Origin: Gilliamella sp. ESL0441
GTDB taxonomy: Bacteria > Pseudomonadota > Gammaproteobacteria > Enterobacterales > Orbaceae
Reading direction: 5' to 3'
Assembly (NCBI RefSeq): GCF_019469185.1
Contig: NZ_CP048264.1
Span: 1,612,001 to 1,676,000, forward strand
Length of the DNA: 64,000 nt
Position numbers and translations under genes: made by a program. Below are positions 7,502-17,362 of this stretch, piece by piece; position 1 is the stretch's first letter, and every line of letters starts with the position of its first letter. The notes beneath the pieces are model-generated. The model searched no databases, was not told where the DNA came from, and was given only the letters and a program-made list of their open reading frames with translations.

Positions 7502-10399
7502 CTATTTATTTAATTCCTCTAATAATAACTTTTGCAAAGCAGAAGCATTTTCAAATGAAGTATAATCATTATTATTGATGGCCTTAGGCTGCTTAGTATT
7601 ATCCGATGATTTACCCAATACTTGTGAAGCAAGCACCAAGCCAGTTTGTTCAGTTATCGAATGTTTATAAAAATCAATCAAATCTTTCTTATTGATTTTT
7701 TTGATTTTTTCTATTTTTTTACTTCTTGAATCAAATGTAAAACGTGAAAAAAGGAAATCGCTTACGTAATACTCCAGTTCCTCATTCAATGTTTGAGGAG
7801 GCATAGTGAGTTCATCAAGTATTGCTTTTTTATATTCATCAATATCTTTATTGGATAAAGCCTCTAAATTATTTAGCATTGTAGGATAAAAATGTTGATA
7901 ACGCTTTAATAAATAATCAGGATCATATTGATTACTTTGAAGAATAAAACTCAAGCCTAAAGATTGACCAATATTGACAGGTACTGCAAATACGGCATAA
8001 CCAAGTTGTTCTTTGGTGCGTAATTGCTCGAAAAACCATGGTGAAATAATTTTTGAAAGGGTATAACTTAGCATTCCGCCAGTAACTCGATCATAATTAA
8101 TGGGTATATAACTCATTATCAATGCATTATCTGTACTTGTAGCATGTTGCGTAATGATAGCTTTGAGTGGTGCATTGATTTCAATGTTTTTAAATGGCGT
8201 GAATTCTGCTTTATCAGATAGCATTTTTTTTATGGAATGATAAAGATTTAACGAGTTTTCAGCAGAAATATTGCCTAAGCTTAACATATAAGGAACTGAA
8301 TTAGTTAATAAACTCTTCCGGTAAGTTAAAATATCATCTATGTTAATCTCTTTAATAATTTGACGTTTCACATCACGCTCAAAATAATGTGGATATGTCG
8401 ATAATGCTGAAATAGGTTTGTAGGCTAAATTGTAACTTTTGGCATGATCAGCTTGATCAAGTTCTTGTAGATACCATGATTTAGCTAAATTGAGACTTAG
8501 CTCATCAACATTAGTATTTCGATATTTGTCTAGTATAGCAGTTATTATATCGGGCATATGTTGGTTAAATCCACTAGCAACTATCATCAAACCATTATCC
8601 TTACTACTTGATAATTCTATACCAGCTTCACTTGCTTGAAATACTAACTGATCTAATTCCCGACTAACAATATAATCAAGTAATTCAAAGGACACTTGAG
8701 ATTTAGCATCACTAAAAGCTTGATTATTACGCAGAGAGACTATAATAGCGGCTTTGGGTTCATCGTTGAAATATTGACTTGCAAAATGAAAATGATTACC
8801 CCGCTTATTAAATTCATTCGTTTGCAATGGATTAGTATCTTGTTTAACAATTGTAAAATCATCAGGTATATATGGATTTGTAGTTGGCAAAGAAAATGAA
8901 TAAGTTTTGGCAAAATTTTTCCAATTTATTTTCTGCTCTTGAGTGATATTATCTATTTGATAAGGTACGTTAAGCGAATAAGCTATTTTGTTAGTAGTTT
9001 GATCTGGCGATATAACCCATAACCTAACATTATCAGGTGTTAAACTCTTCAACCTAGCTAAAACAGCCGCTTTATCAAAATGAGTTGCAATATAATCAGA
9101 ATTCAAAATGTTTTCTACCGGATAAGCTAACATTTGATCTGACAGCCACTCAACATACGACATGTCACGCTCTATATTTTGGTATCTAAATTTTAGCGCT
9201 AATACTTTCTTTAATTCCTCATAATAAATATCTGAAACCCCATCTTTCTGAATTAATTGCAAATAATTAAAGATTGCCCCAATCACTTTATCTTTTTCGG
9301 CAAGTCCTTGATCGGTTAAACTGACATTTATACTAAAGATACCACTATTTCCATAGCGAATTGGGTCGAAAGACGCACTGATACCTTCAATCAAACCTTG
9401 TTTTTTTAACTGATCAGACAGCGTATTTTTACTACTGTTAGTAATTAAATAACTGATAAATTCATCACTTTTATTAGCAAAATTAGCTAAATTATTTTCC
9501 ATTGGAAACTGCAAATAAAGTGTCTTTTTGGGCTGAGCTGGTATCATTGAAATTTGTTTATCAACAGATTCCTTAGTGATTGCTTTTTCATCAATTTGGG
9601 GGACAGTAATATTTTTATTAGGAATTAGACCAAATGTTTTTTCAGCTAATTTTGCTAATTTGTTAATACTTTGGTTGCTATATAATACACCGACCATAAT
9701 GTTGGCTGAATAATAATCGGCATGAAATTTTACTAAAGCGTCTTGTAATTTACTGTTTGGTTTATCTGCTAAAGTCTCTAAATTTCCAATAAAAAAATGT
9801 GATGAAGGATGATTTTGATTAATTGTTTCTGAATCAACTTGTCCAAAACGCAAACCATCTTCAGATCTTCCCATTGTCATCTCAGCATTAACAGCATTGC
9901 GTTCTTTGTCGGCATATTTTGGGTCTAATATCGGTTCGGCAATCGCATCAGCTAAATAATCTAATGCTGTTTCAAAAGCGCTATTTTCAATTTCAAAATA
10001 AAATGATGTTCGATACCTCACCGTACTTGCATTATATTGTCCTGCATGTCGATTTAAAAATAAAGAAAAGCTAGCTGGTTCAGGATATTTCTTTGATCCC
10101 ATTAAAACCATGTGTTCAGTGTAATGAGCGAGACCTTGATGCGCTGTTGGATCTTGTAATGCGCCCACTGGTAGCGCTATTGAAGCTAAAGATTTAACCG
10201 CTTTTGAATCAGAAACGAGTAATACTCGCATTTTATTTGGCAATTCAATTACTTCATATTGTCGATTATCGCGTTCACTTTGTTGCACTTTTTCTAATAA
10301 TACAGGATGAACAAGTTTATTTTCGATGGCAGAAGATGAATTGGAAATAATTAATGATAATGCAGTTAAAAAAACAACTTTGACTTTCATTTTTTTCAT
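7502..10399 (-). CDS. ptrA: PtrA, periplasmic protease III (pitrilysin, M16A)
   Basis: 965 residues from the ATG at 10399, which has TTGGAG placed just upstream; the in-frame TTG at 10411 overlaps that site. A signal peptide (about 1-24, ending SNSSSA) sends it to the periplasm. The zinc motif HxxEH is H92-YT-E95-H96, and the downstream ligand glutamate lies in ERNAVNAEMTM. Four M16 homology domains follow, as in E. coli pitrilysin (962), which degrades small peptides such as insulin B chain. In E. coli ptrA lies between recC and recB; here it is alone. Confidence 0.96.
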   Translation of the reverse strand: MKKMKVKVVFLTALSLIISNSSSAIENKLVHPVLLEKVQQSERDNRQYEVIELPNKMRVLLVSDSKAVKSLASIALPVGALQDPTAHQGLAHYTEHMVLMGSKKYPEPASFSLFLNRHAGQYNASTVRYRTSFYFEIENSAFETALDYLADAIAEPILDPKYADKERNAVNAEMTMGRSEDGLRFGQVDSETINQNHPSSHFFIGNLETLADKPNSKLQDALVKFHADYYSANIMVGVLYSNQSINKLAKLAEKTFGLIPNKNITVPQIDEKAITKESVDKQISMIPAQPKKTLYLQFPMENNLANFANKSDEFISYLITNSSKNTLSDQLKKQGLIEGISASFDPIRYGNSGIFSINVSLTDQGLAEKDKVIGAIFNYLQLIQKDGVSDIYYEELKKVLALKFRYQNIERDMSYVEWLSDQMLAYPVENILNSDYIATHFDKAAVLARLKSLTPDNVRLWVISPDQTTNKIAYSLNVPYQIDNITQEQKINWKNFAKTYSFSLPTTNPYIPDDFTIVKQDTNPLQTNEFNKRGNHFHFASQYFNDEPKAAIIVSLRNNQAFSDAKSQVSFELLDYIVSRELDQLVFQASEAGIELSSSKDNGLMIVASGFNQHMPDIITAILDKYRNTNVDELSLNLAKSWYLQELDQADHAKSYNLAYKPISALSTYPHYFERDVKRQIIKEINIDDILTYRKSLLTNSVPYMLSLGNISAENSLNLYHSIKKMLSDKAEFTPFKNIEINAPLKAIITQHATSTDNALIMSYIPINYDRVTGGMLSYTLSKIISPWFFEQLRTKEQLGYAVFAVPVNIGQSLGLSFILQSNQYDPDYLLKRYQHFYPTMLNNLEALSNKDIDEYKKAILDELTMPPQTLNEELEYYVSDFLFSRFTFDSRSKKIEKIKKINKKDLIDFYKHSITEQTGLVLASQVLGKSSDNTKQPKAINNNDYTSFENASALQKLLLEELNK

Positions 10400-10732
10400 A
10401 TAATTCTCCAAGTTAAAAGTATCATTATATTCACAATTTAATAATTAAGAAGAAAAATATACAAAAAATAAACAACCCAAACTATAGTTAACAAAAATCA
10501 CCAAATATAACTATTTTTTGCTGCCTATATTTTATATAATTTTCAACCCATTTAGATAATTGAAACCGTGTAACGAAATGTTTTAAGCAAGTTTGCTGAA
10601 CCAAAAAATTTCCAATTTATCAAGGCTGTTCAATGAATCTAATTGTTATTCTATTGACCGAATGATCTTCGATTCTTTCACAACTAAAACAATAAAATAT
10701 AATTATGAAATATATAGAATTAAGGTGGTTAT
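10400..10732. other. Divergent promoter region of ptrA and the polysaccharide operon
   Basis: About 330 bp of AT-rich DNA between divergent genes. I see no ORF, RNA or convincing operator. A TATAAT-like stretch lies close upstream of the plus-strand gene, but no good -35 partner is obvious. Confidence 0.5.
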
Positions 10733-11923
10733 ATGTATTATAAGTATGTCTTAATGATAGGTCTTTTCGCTTACAGTTCCACTTCTTTTCCTAACCTAAA
10801 TAATCATGACAAAGCCGTTAAAGCAGATAAATTATTAAAAGAAAGTATTGAAGCAAAGAAAACTCAAAATTTTGAACTTGCTTTAACTAAGTTACAGGAA
10901 GCTCATCGGCTATTTCCTACTAACTCTGACATTTTAGTGCAACTTGGTTTTAATTATTATGCCAGACAAGAATTAGAACTAGCAAAACAATCATTTCAAA
11001 ATGCTTTAACCATAGCTCCCAATTATGTTGATGCACAATATGGTCTAGTAAGTGTAATTCTGGCGCAAAATAGTGATACGCCATATGCGGCAGAGCAATT
11101 ACTTGATCAATATTTAAGTCAATCACCAAATAACTCTGAATTATTAAAATTAAAAAAAACGATAAATGAAATTAAAAGTAATATTCATAATTGGACATTA
11201 AATATTTCTGGCACACACAGCCATTTAACAAAATCTTATGCAGATTGGAACGAGGCAGATATCGCATTATCTTACAAATTGTCAAAAAATAGTACTATTA
11301 CAGGTCATTTAGCTCAATCCCATCGGTTTAATATGAATGACCAACGATTTGGCACAACATTTTGGCATACGATGAATGATAGAGCTTATGGCTACTTATC
11401 TGGCTTTGCAGCCTCCTCAAAAAAATTCTTTGCTCGCTATACGGTAGCAAGTGGTATTGATTATATGTTATTTAAACCGACAAATGAATATCTTAATTCT
11501 CTTCACATCACGCTAGATTTAAAGTTTGACCATTATGATGACGGAAATATTAAAAGTATTACACCAGGTATAGAACAGTATTTCTTTAATGATCGATTAT
11601 CGCTTGCAGGTAAGTGGTACAATACTTATGACCAAGACAACAATCATACCAATGGTTTTTTAATTAAGTTATCAGTCATCCCGACTGAGAAAATGCACCT
11701 ATTTCTCGGTTACTCTAATTCTCAAGAAACGTCTGACCGTTCAAATCGTTTTAATCAATCTTTAATCGAGGCGAAAGCGCATTTTGTGGGACTGTCCTAT
11801 GACATTTCCAACCGATTTAGTGTGAATTTTAACTACACAACTGAAGGACGAAAAGACACAAATCGCAATCGCCGATTGTATAACAAAAACACTTTAGGAT
11901 GTGGTATAAAATGGATATATTAA
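10733..11923 (+). CDS. TPR plus YaiO-like outer-membrane beta-barrel (putative polysaccharide exporter)
   Basis: 396 residues. A signal peptide (about 1-19) is followed by three TPR-like helical repeats (about 30-135, e.g. ALTKLQEAHRLFPTN and AKQSFQNALTIAPNYVDAQ). Alternating beta strands from about 152 run to a terminal aromatic signal (GIKWIY), as expected for a barrel inserted by BAM. The plan is periplasmic TPRs plus an outer-membrane pore, as in YaiO-family proteins and in smaller form PgaA. AAGGTGG precedes the ATG. It is the first gene of a four-gene operon whose third gene is a polysaccharide-synthase-type glycosyltransferase, so export of that polymer is the likely role. Confidence 0.75.
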   Translation: MYYKYVLMIGLFAYSSTSFPNLNNHDKAVKADKLLKESIEAKKTQNFELALTKLQEAHRLFPTNSDILVQLGFNYYARQELELAKQSFQNALTIAPNYVDAQYGLVSVILAQNSDTPYAAEQLLDQYLSQSPNNSELLKLKKTINEIKSNIHNWTLNISGTHSHLTKSYADWNEADIALSYKLSKNSTITGHLAQSHRFNMNDQRFGTTFWHTMNDRAYGYLSGFAASSKKFFARYTVASGIDYMLFKPTNEYLNSLHITLDLKFDHYDDGNIKSITPGIEQYFFNDRLSLAGKWYNTYDQDNNHTNGFLIKLSVIPTEKMHLFLGYSNSQETSDRSNRFNQSLIEAKAHFVGLSYDISNRFSVNFNYTTEGRKDTNRNRRLYNKNTLGCGIKWIY

Positions 11924-12834
11924 TACGGTATATCAACATTTACAATGTAAGTATGATTCTTACAGGGATTTTAATTGTTATCTTAACTTCAATTATTTAT
12001 ATTAAGCGAAGATATCAACAAAAAAAATTTGCAAATCTAAAATTAAAATTAGTTAATTTGATTAATGCCAAAAACCGCACGTATTCATTTAGCTCTAACA
12101 AAATATTAAAACATTCCATAAATTCAGTCGCATTGATTGCCGCATTTTTTGCTGAAAAAAAGAACAGTGAGCTTGAACCGATAATTTCGATTTTTGAAAA
12201 TGAATTATTTCAAAAAAAATTGCGCAGATTATTGAAAAAAGGAACAACAAAAGAGCGCATTGATGCAGCAAATATGTTGTCTTATTACCCAACAGAAGAG
12301 ACTTTTTTTGCGCTAAAAAAAGCTTGTGAAAATCCTAATCCAGAAATTGCTATTGCAGCAGCCCTCAGTTTAGCTATTAGTAACCCAGAAGTAACACTTG
12401 CAGAACTCATAATTATATTGTCTAAATCAATACCGCAAGATGGTTTATTTTGTTTTCTACGACTTGTTCCATCAAGTAAACTTTTAGAATTTGAAACCGA
12501 CATAATAAATCAACAATTTAGTAATATTGATGAAAATTTATCGAATATTCTCACTCAAATTTCAAATAATTATATTACGCCTTACGCTATGTTAGCCAAA
12601 GAAGATCGGCGGGAATACATGTGTGCTTTTTATGATGCTTTAATCGAACTACAAAGTAATTCTTCAGGTATTATTCATAGTTGCTATCTAATTAATTTTA
12701 TTAACGAATTCTGTTATCAAGAAAAAATATCTAGTATTGAAGAATTAATTACAGAATATTTTGATTTTAGTTCTAAACAATTTGTCCATATCCTCGATAA
12801 AAACAATAATATTTTCAAAATTAAACACGGGTAA
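11911..12834 (+). CDS. HEAT-repeat inner-membrane protein of the polysaccharide operon
   Basis: About 307 residues from the ATG at 11911, which has AGGA 11 bp upstream and overlaps the barrel gene by 13 bp. An in-frame ATG at 11899 is an alternative. One N-terminal transmembrane helix (about 15-33) is followed by a basic linker and a cytoplasmic alpha-helical domain. HEAT/armadillo-like pairs are clearest where KERIDAANMLSYYPTEETF is followed by PEIAIAAALSLAISNPE. No catalytic motif is visible. Such proteins are expected to be scaffolds. Its place between exporter and synthase suggests assembly or regulation of the complex, but no direct evidence exists. Confidence 0.65.
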   Translation: MDILIRYINIYNVSMILTGILIVILTSIIYIKRRYQQKKFANLKLKLVNLINAKNRTYSFSSNKILKHSINSVALIAAFFAEKKNSELEPIISIFENELFQKKLRRLLKKGTTKERIDAANMLSYYPTEETFFALKKACENPNPEIAIAAALSLAISNPEVTLAELIIILSKSIPQDGLFCFLRLVPSSKLLEFETDIINQQFSNIDENLSNILTQISNNYITPYAMLAKEDRREYMCAFYDALIELQSNSSGIIHSCYLINFINEFCYQEKISSIEELITEYFDFSSKQFVHILDKNNNIFKIKHG

Positions 12835-12839
12835 ACTTT

Positions 12840-14273
12840 ATGAATAATGATTTATACTATGCAATAAAGATTTGCATGGAAGTACTGGTTATTCTCATAA
12901 TGATTGTTGGGCTTTTACAAATACTCATCTATTTCTTGCAACTTATCATTTCTGTTTATGTTCTAATTAAGGATCGAGATAACGATAAAAAGATACAAAA
13001 TATTAAAAAAAACGAGGGAATTTTACCTGCTATATCTATTATTATGCCGGCCTATAATGAAAGCGTTACCATCATTGATAGTATTGAATCAATGCTAGCT
13101 ACAGAATATCCTAATGTCGATATTATTGTGATTAATGATGGTTCGACCGATAATACCTTCCAACTAATTTATGAGCATTTTCAACTGCAAGAAATCGTAC
13201 ATAATTTAAATAATGCAGATCAAAACCACCTTTCCCACGCAAAAATAAAAGGTGTCTATATTTCTCGAAAAGATAGCCGTCTACGCATCATCGACAAAGT
13301 CAATGGTGGAAAGGCAGACGCTCACAATGCCGCAATCAATTTAAGTCAAGCACCTATCGTTTGCCTTATTGATGCTGACTCGATTTTAGAGCCCGATGCA
13401 TTAACTAAAGCTGTCATTCCCTTTATTTATAGTCCTCAAACAATTGCTGTTGGCGGAACAGTACGAGTTGCTAACAGTTGTCTGATAAATAAAGGCGTGG
13501 TAACAAAAATAAAACTTTCAAAAAAATACATTGTTCAATTGCAAGCATTAGAATATATGCGTTCATTTTTAATGGCGAAAGTCGCATGGAATCATATTAA
13601 GATATTACCTATCATCTCTGGGGCTTTTGGTTTATTCCGTCGAGATTTAGCCATCAAAATTGGGGGATTTTCGGCTGATTCGGTTGGTGAAGACTTTGAC
13701 TTTACCGTCAAACTACATAAACTAATCTATGACACTAAAGGTCATTACAAAATAGAGTATGTTCCAACAGCCGTTTGCTGGACTCAAGTTCCTGAAAAAT
13801 GGAAGGTTTTAAGGAATCAACGTATACGTTGGCATATTGGTGCATTGCAAACCTATTTGCATTTTAAAGAATTTACTTTTAAGATAAAATATAAACGACT
13901 AAGTTTTATACTGTTACCTTTTTCAATATTAACGGATATTTTAGGTCCCATAGCTGAATTATTGGGCTATGTATTGTTACCACTTTTTTGTTATTTCAAC
14001 GTTATTGATGGAAATCTTATTCTATCCTATTTTTTACTTGTTATTAGCTACAATATATTAATTACTTCGACCGCTATTGCTATTGATGGATTATTACTTA
14101 GAGGGCTAGATAAGATTAAATATTTTATATCATTACTGTTTATTTCACTCATTGACAATTTTGGCTATCGACAAATCTGTTTATATTGGAAATTCAAAGG
14201 TTTTTTTAGGTTAAAAAAAGGTAAATTATCTTGGGGAAAAATGGAGAGAGTTAAATTTGATAAAAAAAATTAA
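12840..14273 (+). CDS. Processive family 2 glycosyltransferase (polysaccharide synthase type)
   Basis: 477 residues with a GT-A catalytic domain between membrane segments, like PgaC or hyaluronan synthase. TM helices lie at about 8-43. The GT2 core starts ISIIMPAYNES, with NDGSTD at about 99-104, D178-A-D180, the general-base motif ED (284-285), and Q327-RIRW for polymer binding. Further TM helices lie at about 350-440. It probably polymerises a nucleotide-sugar substrate and threads the chain through the inner membrane. It begins 5 bp after the HEAT gene and overlaps the next gene by 17 bp. Sugar specificity cannot be read from sequence. Confidence 0.88.
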   Translation: MNNDLYYAIKICMEVLVILIMIVGLLQILIYFLQLIISVYVLIKDRDNDKKIQNIKKNEGILPAISIIMPAYNESVTIIDSIESMLATEYPNVDIIVINDGSTDNTFQLIYEHFQLQEIVHNLNNADQNHLSHAKIKGVYISRKDSRLRIIDKVNGGKADAHNAAINLSQAPIVCLIDADSILEPDALTKAVIPFIYSPQTIAVGGTVRVANSCLINKGVVTKIKLSKKYIVQLQALEYMRSFLMAKVAWNHIKILPIISGAFGLFRRDLAIKIGGFSADSVGEDFDFTVKLHKLIYDTKGHYKIEYVPTAVCWTQVPEKWKVLRNQRIRWHIGALQTYLHFKEFTFKIKYKRLSFILLPFSILTDILGPIAELLGYVLLPLFCYFNVIDGNLILSYFLLVISYNILITSTAIAIDGLLLRGLDKIKYFISLLFISLIDNFGYRQICLYWKFKGFFRLKKGKLSWGKMERVKFDKKN

Positions 14274-15498
14274 GCGATTATATAACAACCTATTATTTAT
14301 CCTAATTCTTTTTATTCCTTCAATATGTGCAGGTGATGTTTTTATGTTGAATAGCTTTAAGAGTCCAGCTTCCGTTCAATATATTACATCATCAAAACAA
14401 TATGAGATGTATGATAAAAATAAACCTGTTTTAAGACCTATCGATAACACAAATTACATAACTAAACCAAGGCAAATGATTTCTAGTATTAATACATTCT
14501 TTCATAACAAAGCGTTATCGTTTATTAATGCATCAATGTTGCAAAATAGTTCCAATCCTTCAAAATTGAATATCGAACAATTAACACCTCGTGCTAACTC
14601 AAAAGATAGTTCAACAAATTCAGAAAAAAAACAAAATATTGCTATGTGGAATTGGATAGCAACGACCTGGAATAACTCACCTAACCAATTTATCTCAAAG
14701 ATAAAATCAAAAGGAATTAATCGGATCTATTTACAATTATTTATTGAAAATCAACAAATTGAATATAAAGATCAGCTAATAAATCTAATAGATATCGCAT
14801 TCCAAAATGGTATAGAAATCATTGCTGTTGAAGGAGCAGCAGAAATGATACTTGAAAGTGGTTTACAAAATGCGATTGAACGTAATCAAATAATTAAACA
14901 ATTCTGTCAGCAACGTATAAGTAAACCTTGTCTTGCTGGAATTCAATATGATATAGAACCCTATTTATTACCAGATTATGACCAAAATAAAGATCAGATT
15001 TGGCTACAATGGACACAAGCGATAAAAAAACTGAGTGAAAGTTGGGGAGGAAAAATTGAGGTTGTAGTCCCATTTTGGTTAAAAGATATTAGCCATGGCA
15101 TGCAAATTATCCAAAATATTGAACCTTATACCCTAAAATACATTGTCATGGTTTATCGTACTGATTATAAACTCATTTATGATATTAGTGCTAAGTGGTT
15201 ATCATGGGGAGATGAAAATCTTCATAAAATCGTCATTGCTCTTGAAAATGGTATACTCAGTGAAGAATTCGAAAAATATTACTCCTATGACCAAACGAAT
15301 AGTGAAATCGAAGAAGGGTCAAATGATGAGAATTCTGATGTTAATTCAACTGATCATATTGTGGACTTCACAGAAATTAGCTTTGGTGGTAAGGAAGATG
15401 AACTATTTGATATGATTAATAGACTGACTAAGGTATTTTCAAATTGGAATTCTTTTGATGGTTTTGCCATTAATGGACTATTGGTTGAAGAAGAGTAA
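14257..15498 (+). CDS. Exported TIM-barrel-like protein (possible glycoside hydrolase) of the polysaccharide operon
   Basis: 413 residues. Translation probably starts at TTG 14257, with GGAGAG 7 bp upstream, inside the 3' end of the glycosyltransferase gene. A signal peptide (about 1-25, ending SICAG) and a low-complexity linker (about 30-125) are followed by a domain whose strand pattern resembles a GH18-like TIM barrel: INRIYLQLF, IEIIAVEG, GIQYDIEPY (D232 and E234 could be the acid pair) and KYIVMVYRTD. An acidic insertion (EIEEGSNDENSD) lies near 350. It is a plausible periplasmic glycan hydrolase playing the part of the PgaB C-terminal domain. I do not recognise the family with certainty. 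Confidence 0.55.
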   Translation: MIKKIKRLYNNLLFILILFIPSICAGDVFMLNSFKSPASVQYITSSKQYEMYDKNKPVLRPIDNTNYITKPRQMISSINTFFHNKALSFINASMLQNSSNPSKLNIEQLTPRANSKDSSTNSEKKQNIAMWNWIATTWNNSPNQFISKIKSKGINRIYLQLFIENQQIEYKDQLINLIDIAFQNGIEIIAVEGAAEMILESGLQNAIERNQIIKQFCQQRISKPCLAGIQYDIEPYLLPDYDQNKDQIWLQWTQAIKKLSESWGGKIEVVVPFWLKDISHGMQIIQNIEPYTLKYIVMVYRTDYKLIYDISAKWLSWGDENLHKIVIALENGILSEEFEKYYSYDQTNSEIEEGSNDENSDVNSTDHIVDFTEISFGGKEDELFDMINRLTKVFSNWNSFDGFAINGLLVEEE

Positions 15499-15526
15499 AT
15501 AAGAGCCAGGTTGACTAGCTCTTATT
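15498..15526 (+). terminator. Hairpin at the end of the polysaccharide operon
   Basis: AATAAGAGC and GCTCTTATT form a perfect 9-bp stem with an 11-nt loop right at the stop codon. No T tract follows on the plus strand, so termination may be weak. It lies between convergent transcripts (prfC on the minus strand). Confidence 0.45.
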
Positions 15527-15571
15527 GCTGATCTGATTTATGAAATCAATAAAGTTTTAACTTAACCTTAA

Positions 15572-17164
15572 TTAATGCTCACGTGTTTTTCTAAATTCAA
15601 TATCAGGATAGCGTTCCTGTGTTAAATTTAAATTCACCATGCTTGGCGCAATATAAGAAAGATTATCACCACCATCAAGGGCTAAGTTTTGCTCGCATTT
15701 ACGTTTAAATTCTTCCAATTTTTTCACATCATTACATTCAACCCAACGGGCTGTTGTGACGTTTACCGGTTCATAAATGGCTTCTACATTGTATTCCGAT
15801 TTTAAACGCGCAACCACCACATCAAATTGCAGCACACCGACCGCCCCGACAATCAAATCATTGTTGGATAATGGTCTAAATACCTGCACAGCACCCTCTT
15901 CTGATAACTGCACCAATCCTTTTAATAGCTGTTTTTGTTTAAGCGGATCTTTCAATCGTATCCGTCTGAACAATTCAGGCGCAAAATTAGGGATGCCAAC
16001 AAATTTAAAATCTTCACCCTGCGTAAATGTATCACCGATTTGAATCGTACCGTGATTGTGCAATCCAATAATATCACCGGCATAAGCTTCTTCGACATGT
16101 TCACGATCACCTGCCATAAATGTCAAGGCATCGGAAATATTCACATCTTTGGCAATCCTCACATGACGTAACTTCATGCCTTTTTCATATTTACCCGAAA
16201 CGATACGCATAAAAGCAACTCGGTCACGATGTTTAGGGTCCATATTGGCTTGAATTTTGAACACAAAGCCACTAAATTTTTCTTCTGATGATTTGACTTC
16301 ACGTTTGTCAGTCTGACGAGGTTGTGGCGTTGGCGCCCAAGCTGTTAAGCCATCAAGCATATGATCGACACCAAAATTACCTAACGCTGTACCAAAAAAG
16401 ACAGGGGTTAAATCACCAGATAAAAAAGCATCCAAATCAAACTCATTTGATGCACCTTGAACCAGTTCCAGCTCTTCACGTAGTTGCTGAGCTAAATCTT
16501 CACCTACCGCTGTATCTAATTCGGGATTATCTAACCCTTTAATAATACGTACATCCTGAATAGTATGACCTTTACCCGATTGATAAAGATAGGTTTCATC
16601 TTTATTAAGATGATACACACCTTTAAATAACTTACCACAACCAATTGGCCAAGTGATCGGTGCACATAGGATATTAAGCTCGTTTTCAACTTCGTCAAGC
16701 AGTTCCATTGGGTCACGAATATCACGGTCTAACTTATTCATAAAGGTTAAAATTGGGGTATTACGCAACCGTGTCACTTCCATCAATTTACGAGTACGAT
16801 CTTCCACCCCTTTAGCGGCATCAATGACCATTAAACAGCTATCTACTGCTGTCAATGTTCGATAAGTATCTTCAGAAAAGTCTTCATGCCCAGGTGTATC
16901 AAGTAAATTGACTAAACAATCGTTATATGGAAATTGCATCACAGAAGTTGTGATAGAAATACCACGTTGTTTTTCCATCTCCATCCAGTCAGATTTAGCA
17001 TGTTGAGCATTCGCACCACGCCCTTTGACTGTCCCAGCAGTTTGAATTGCGTGACCGAATAACAAAACCTTTTCGGTAATCGTTGTTTTACCCGCATCAG
17101 GGTGCGAAATGATAGCAAAAGTGCGACGAGCATTAACTTCGTCTAGGTAAGCTTGTTCTGTCAT
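15572..17164 (-). CDS. prfC: RF3, GTPase peptide chain release factor
   Basis: About 530 residues from the ATG at 17164, which aligns with the E. coli start ([28 protein letters not shown]). ATG 17179 and TTG 17191 are also in frame, and 17179 has the better Shine-Dalgarno (AGGT). G1 is HPDAGKT, G3 DTPGHED, G4 NKLD. EF-G-like domains 2 and 3 follow. RF3 recycles RF1/RF2 from the ribosome after peptide release. The sequence is highly conserved with Enterobacterales. It is monocistronic and divergent from ilvY. Confidence 0.97.
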   Translation of the reverse strand: MTEQAYLDEVNARRTFAIISHPDAGKTTITEKVLLFGHAIQTAGTVKGRGANAQHAKSDWMEMEKQRGISITTSVMQFPYNDCLVNLLDTPGHEDFSEDTYRTLTAVDSCLMVIDAAKGVEDRTRKLMEVTRLRNTPILTFMNKLDRDIRDPMELLDEVENELNILCAPITWPIGCGKLFKGVYHLNKDETYLYQSGKGHTIQDVRIIKGLDNPELDTAVGEDLAQQLREELELVQGASNEFDLDAFLSGDLTPVFFGTALGNFGVDHMLDGLTAWAPTPQPRQTDKREVKSSEEKFSGFVFKIQANMDPKHRDRVAFMRIVSGKYEKGMKLRHVRIAKDVNISDALTFMAGDREHVEEAYAGDIIGLHNHGTIQIGDTFTQGEDFKFVGIPNFAPELFRRIRLKDPLKQKQLLKGLVQLSEEGAVQVFRPLSNNDLIVGAVGVLQFDVVVARLKSEYNVEAIYEPVNVTTARWVECNDVKKLEEFKRKCEQNLALDGGDNLSYIAPSMVNLNLTQERYPDIEFRKTREH

Positions 17165-17362
17165 AAAATTAATATTCATTAACCTGTACAAAAATAATCG
17201 AGCATTTTAACAGGTATCGCTATCCATTGCCATGAATGTATTAACAATGGTTTGCCTTATTTAATTATCTATGCATAATATCTTCATTTGCCTAGCTAAT
17301 TAGAGCATTTACAATAAAATAGCGTTGAGCTAAGCATGTGATTTATCAAAACGGAACTTTCT

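Noticed and set aside
15777..16171. Plus-strand frames inside prfC
   Set aside because: They are antisense to the highly conserved RF3 sequence and have no motifs.
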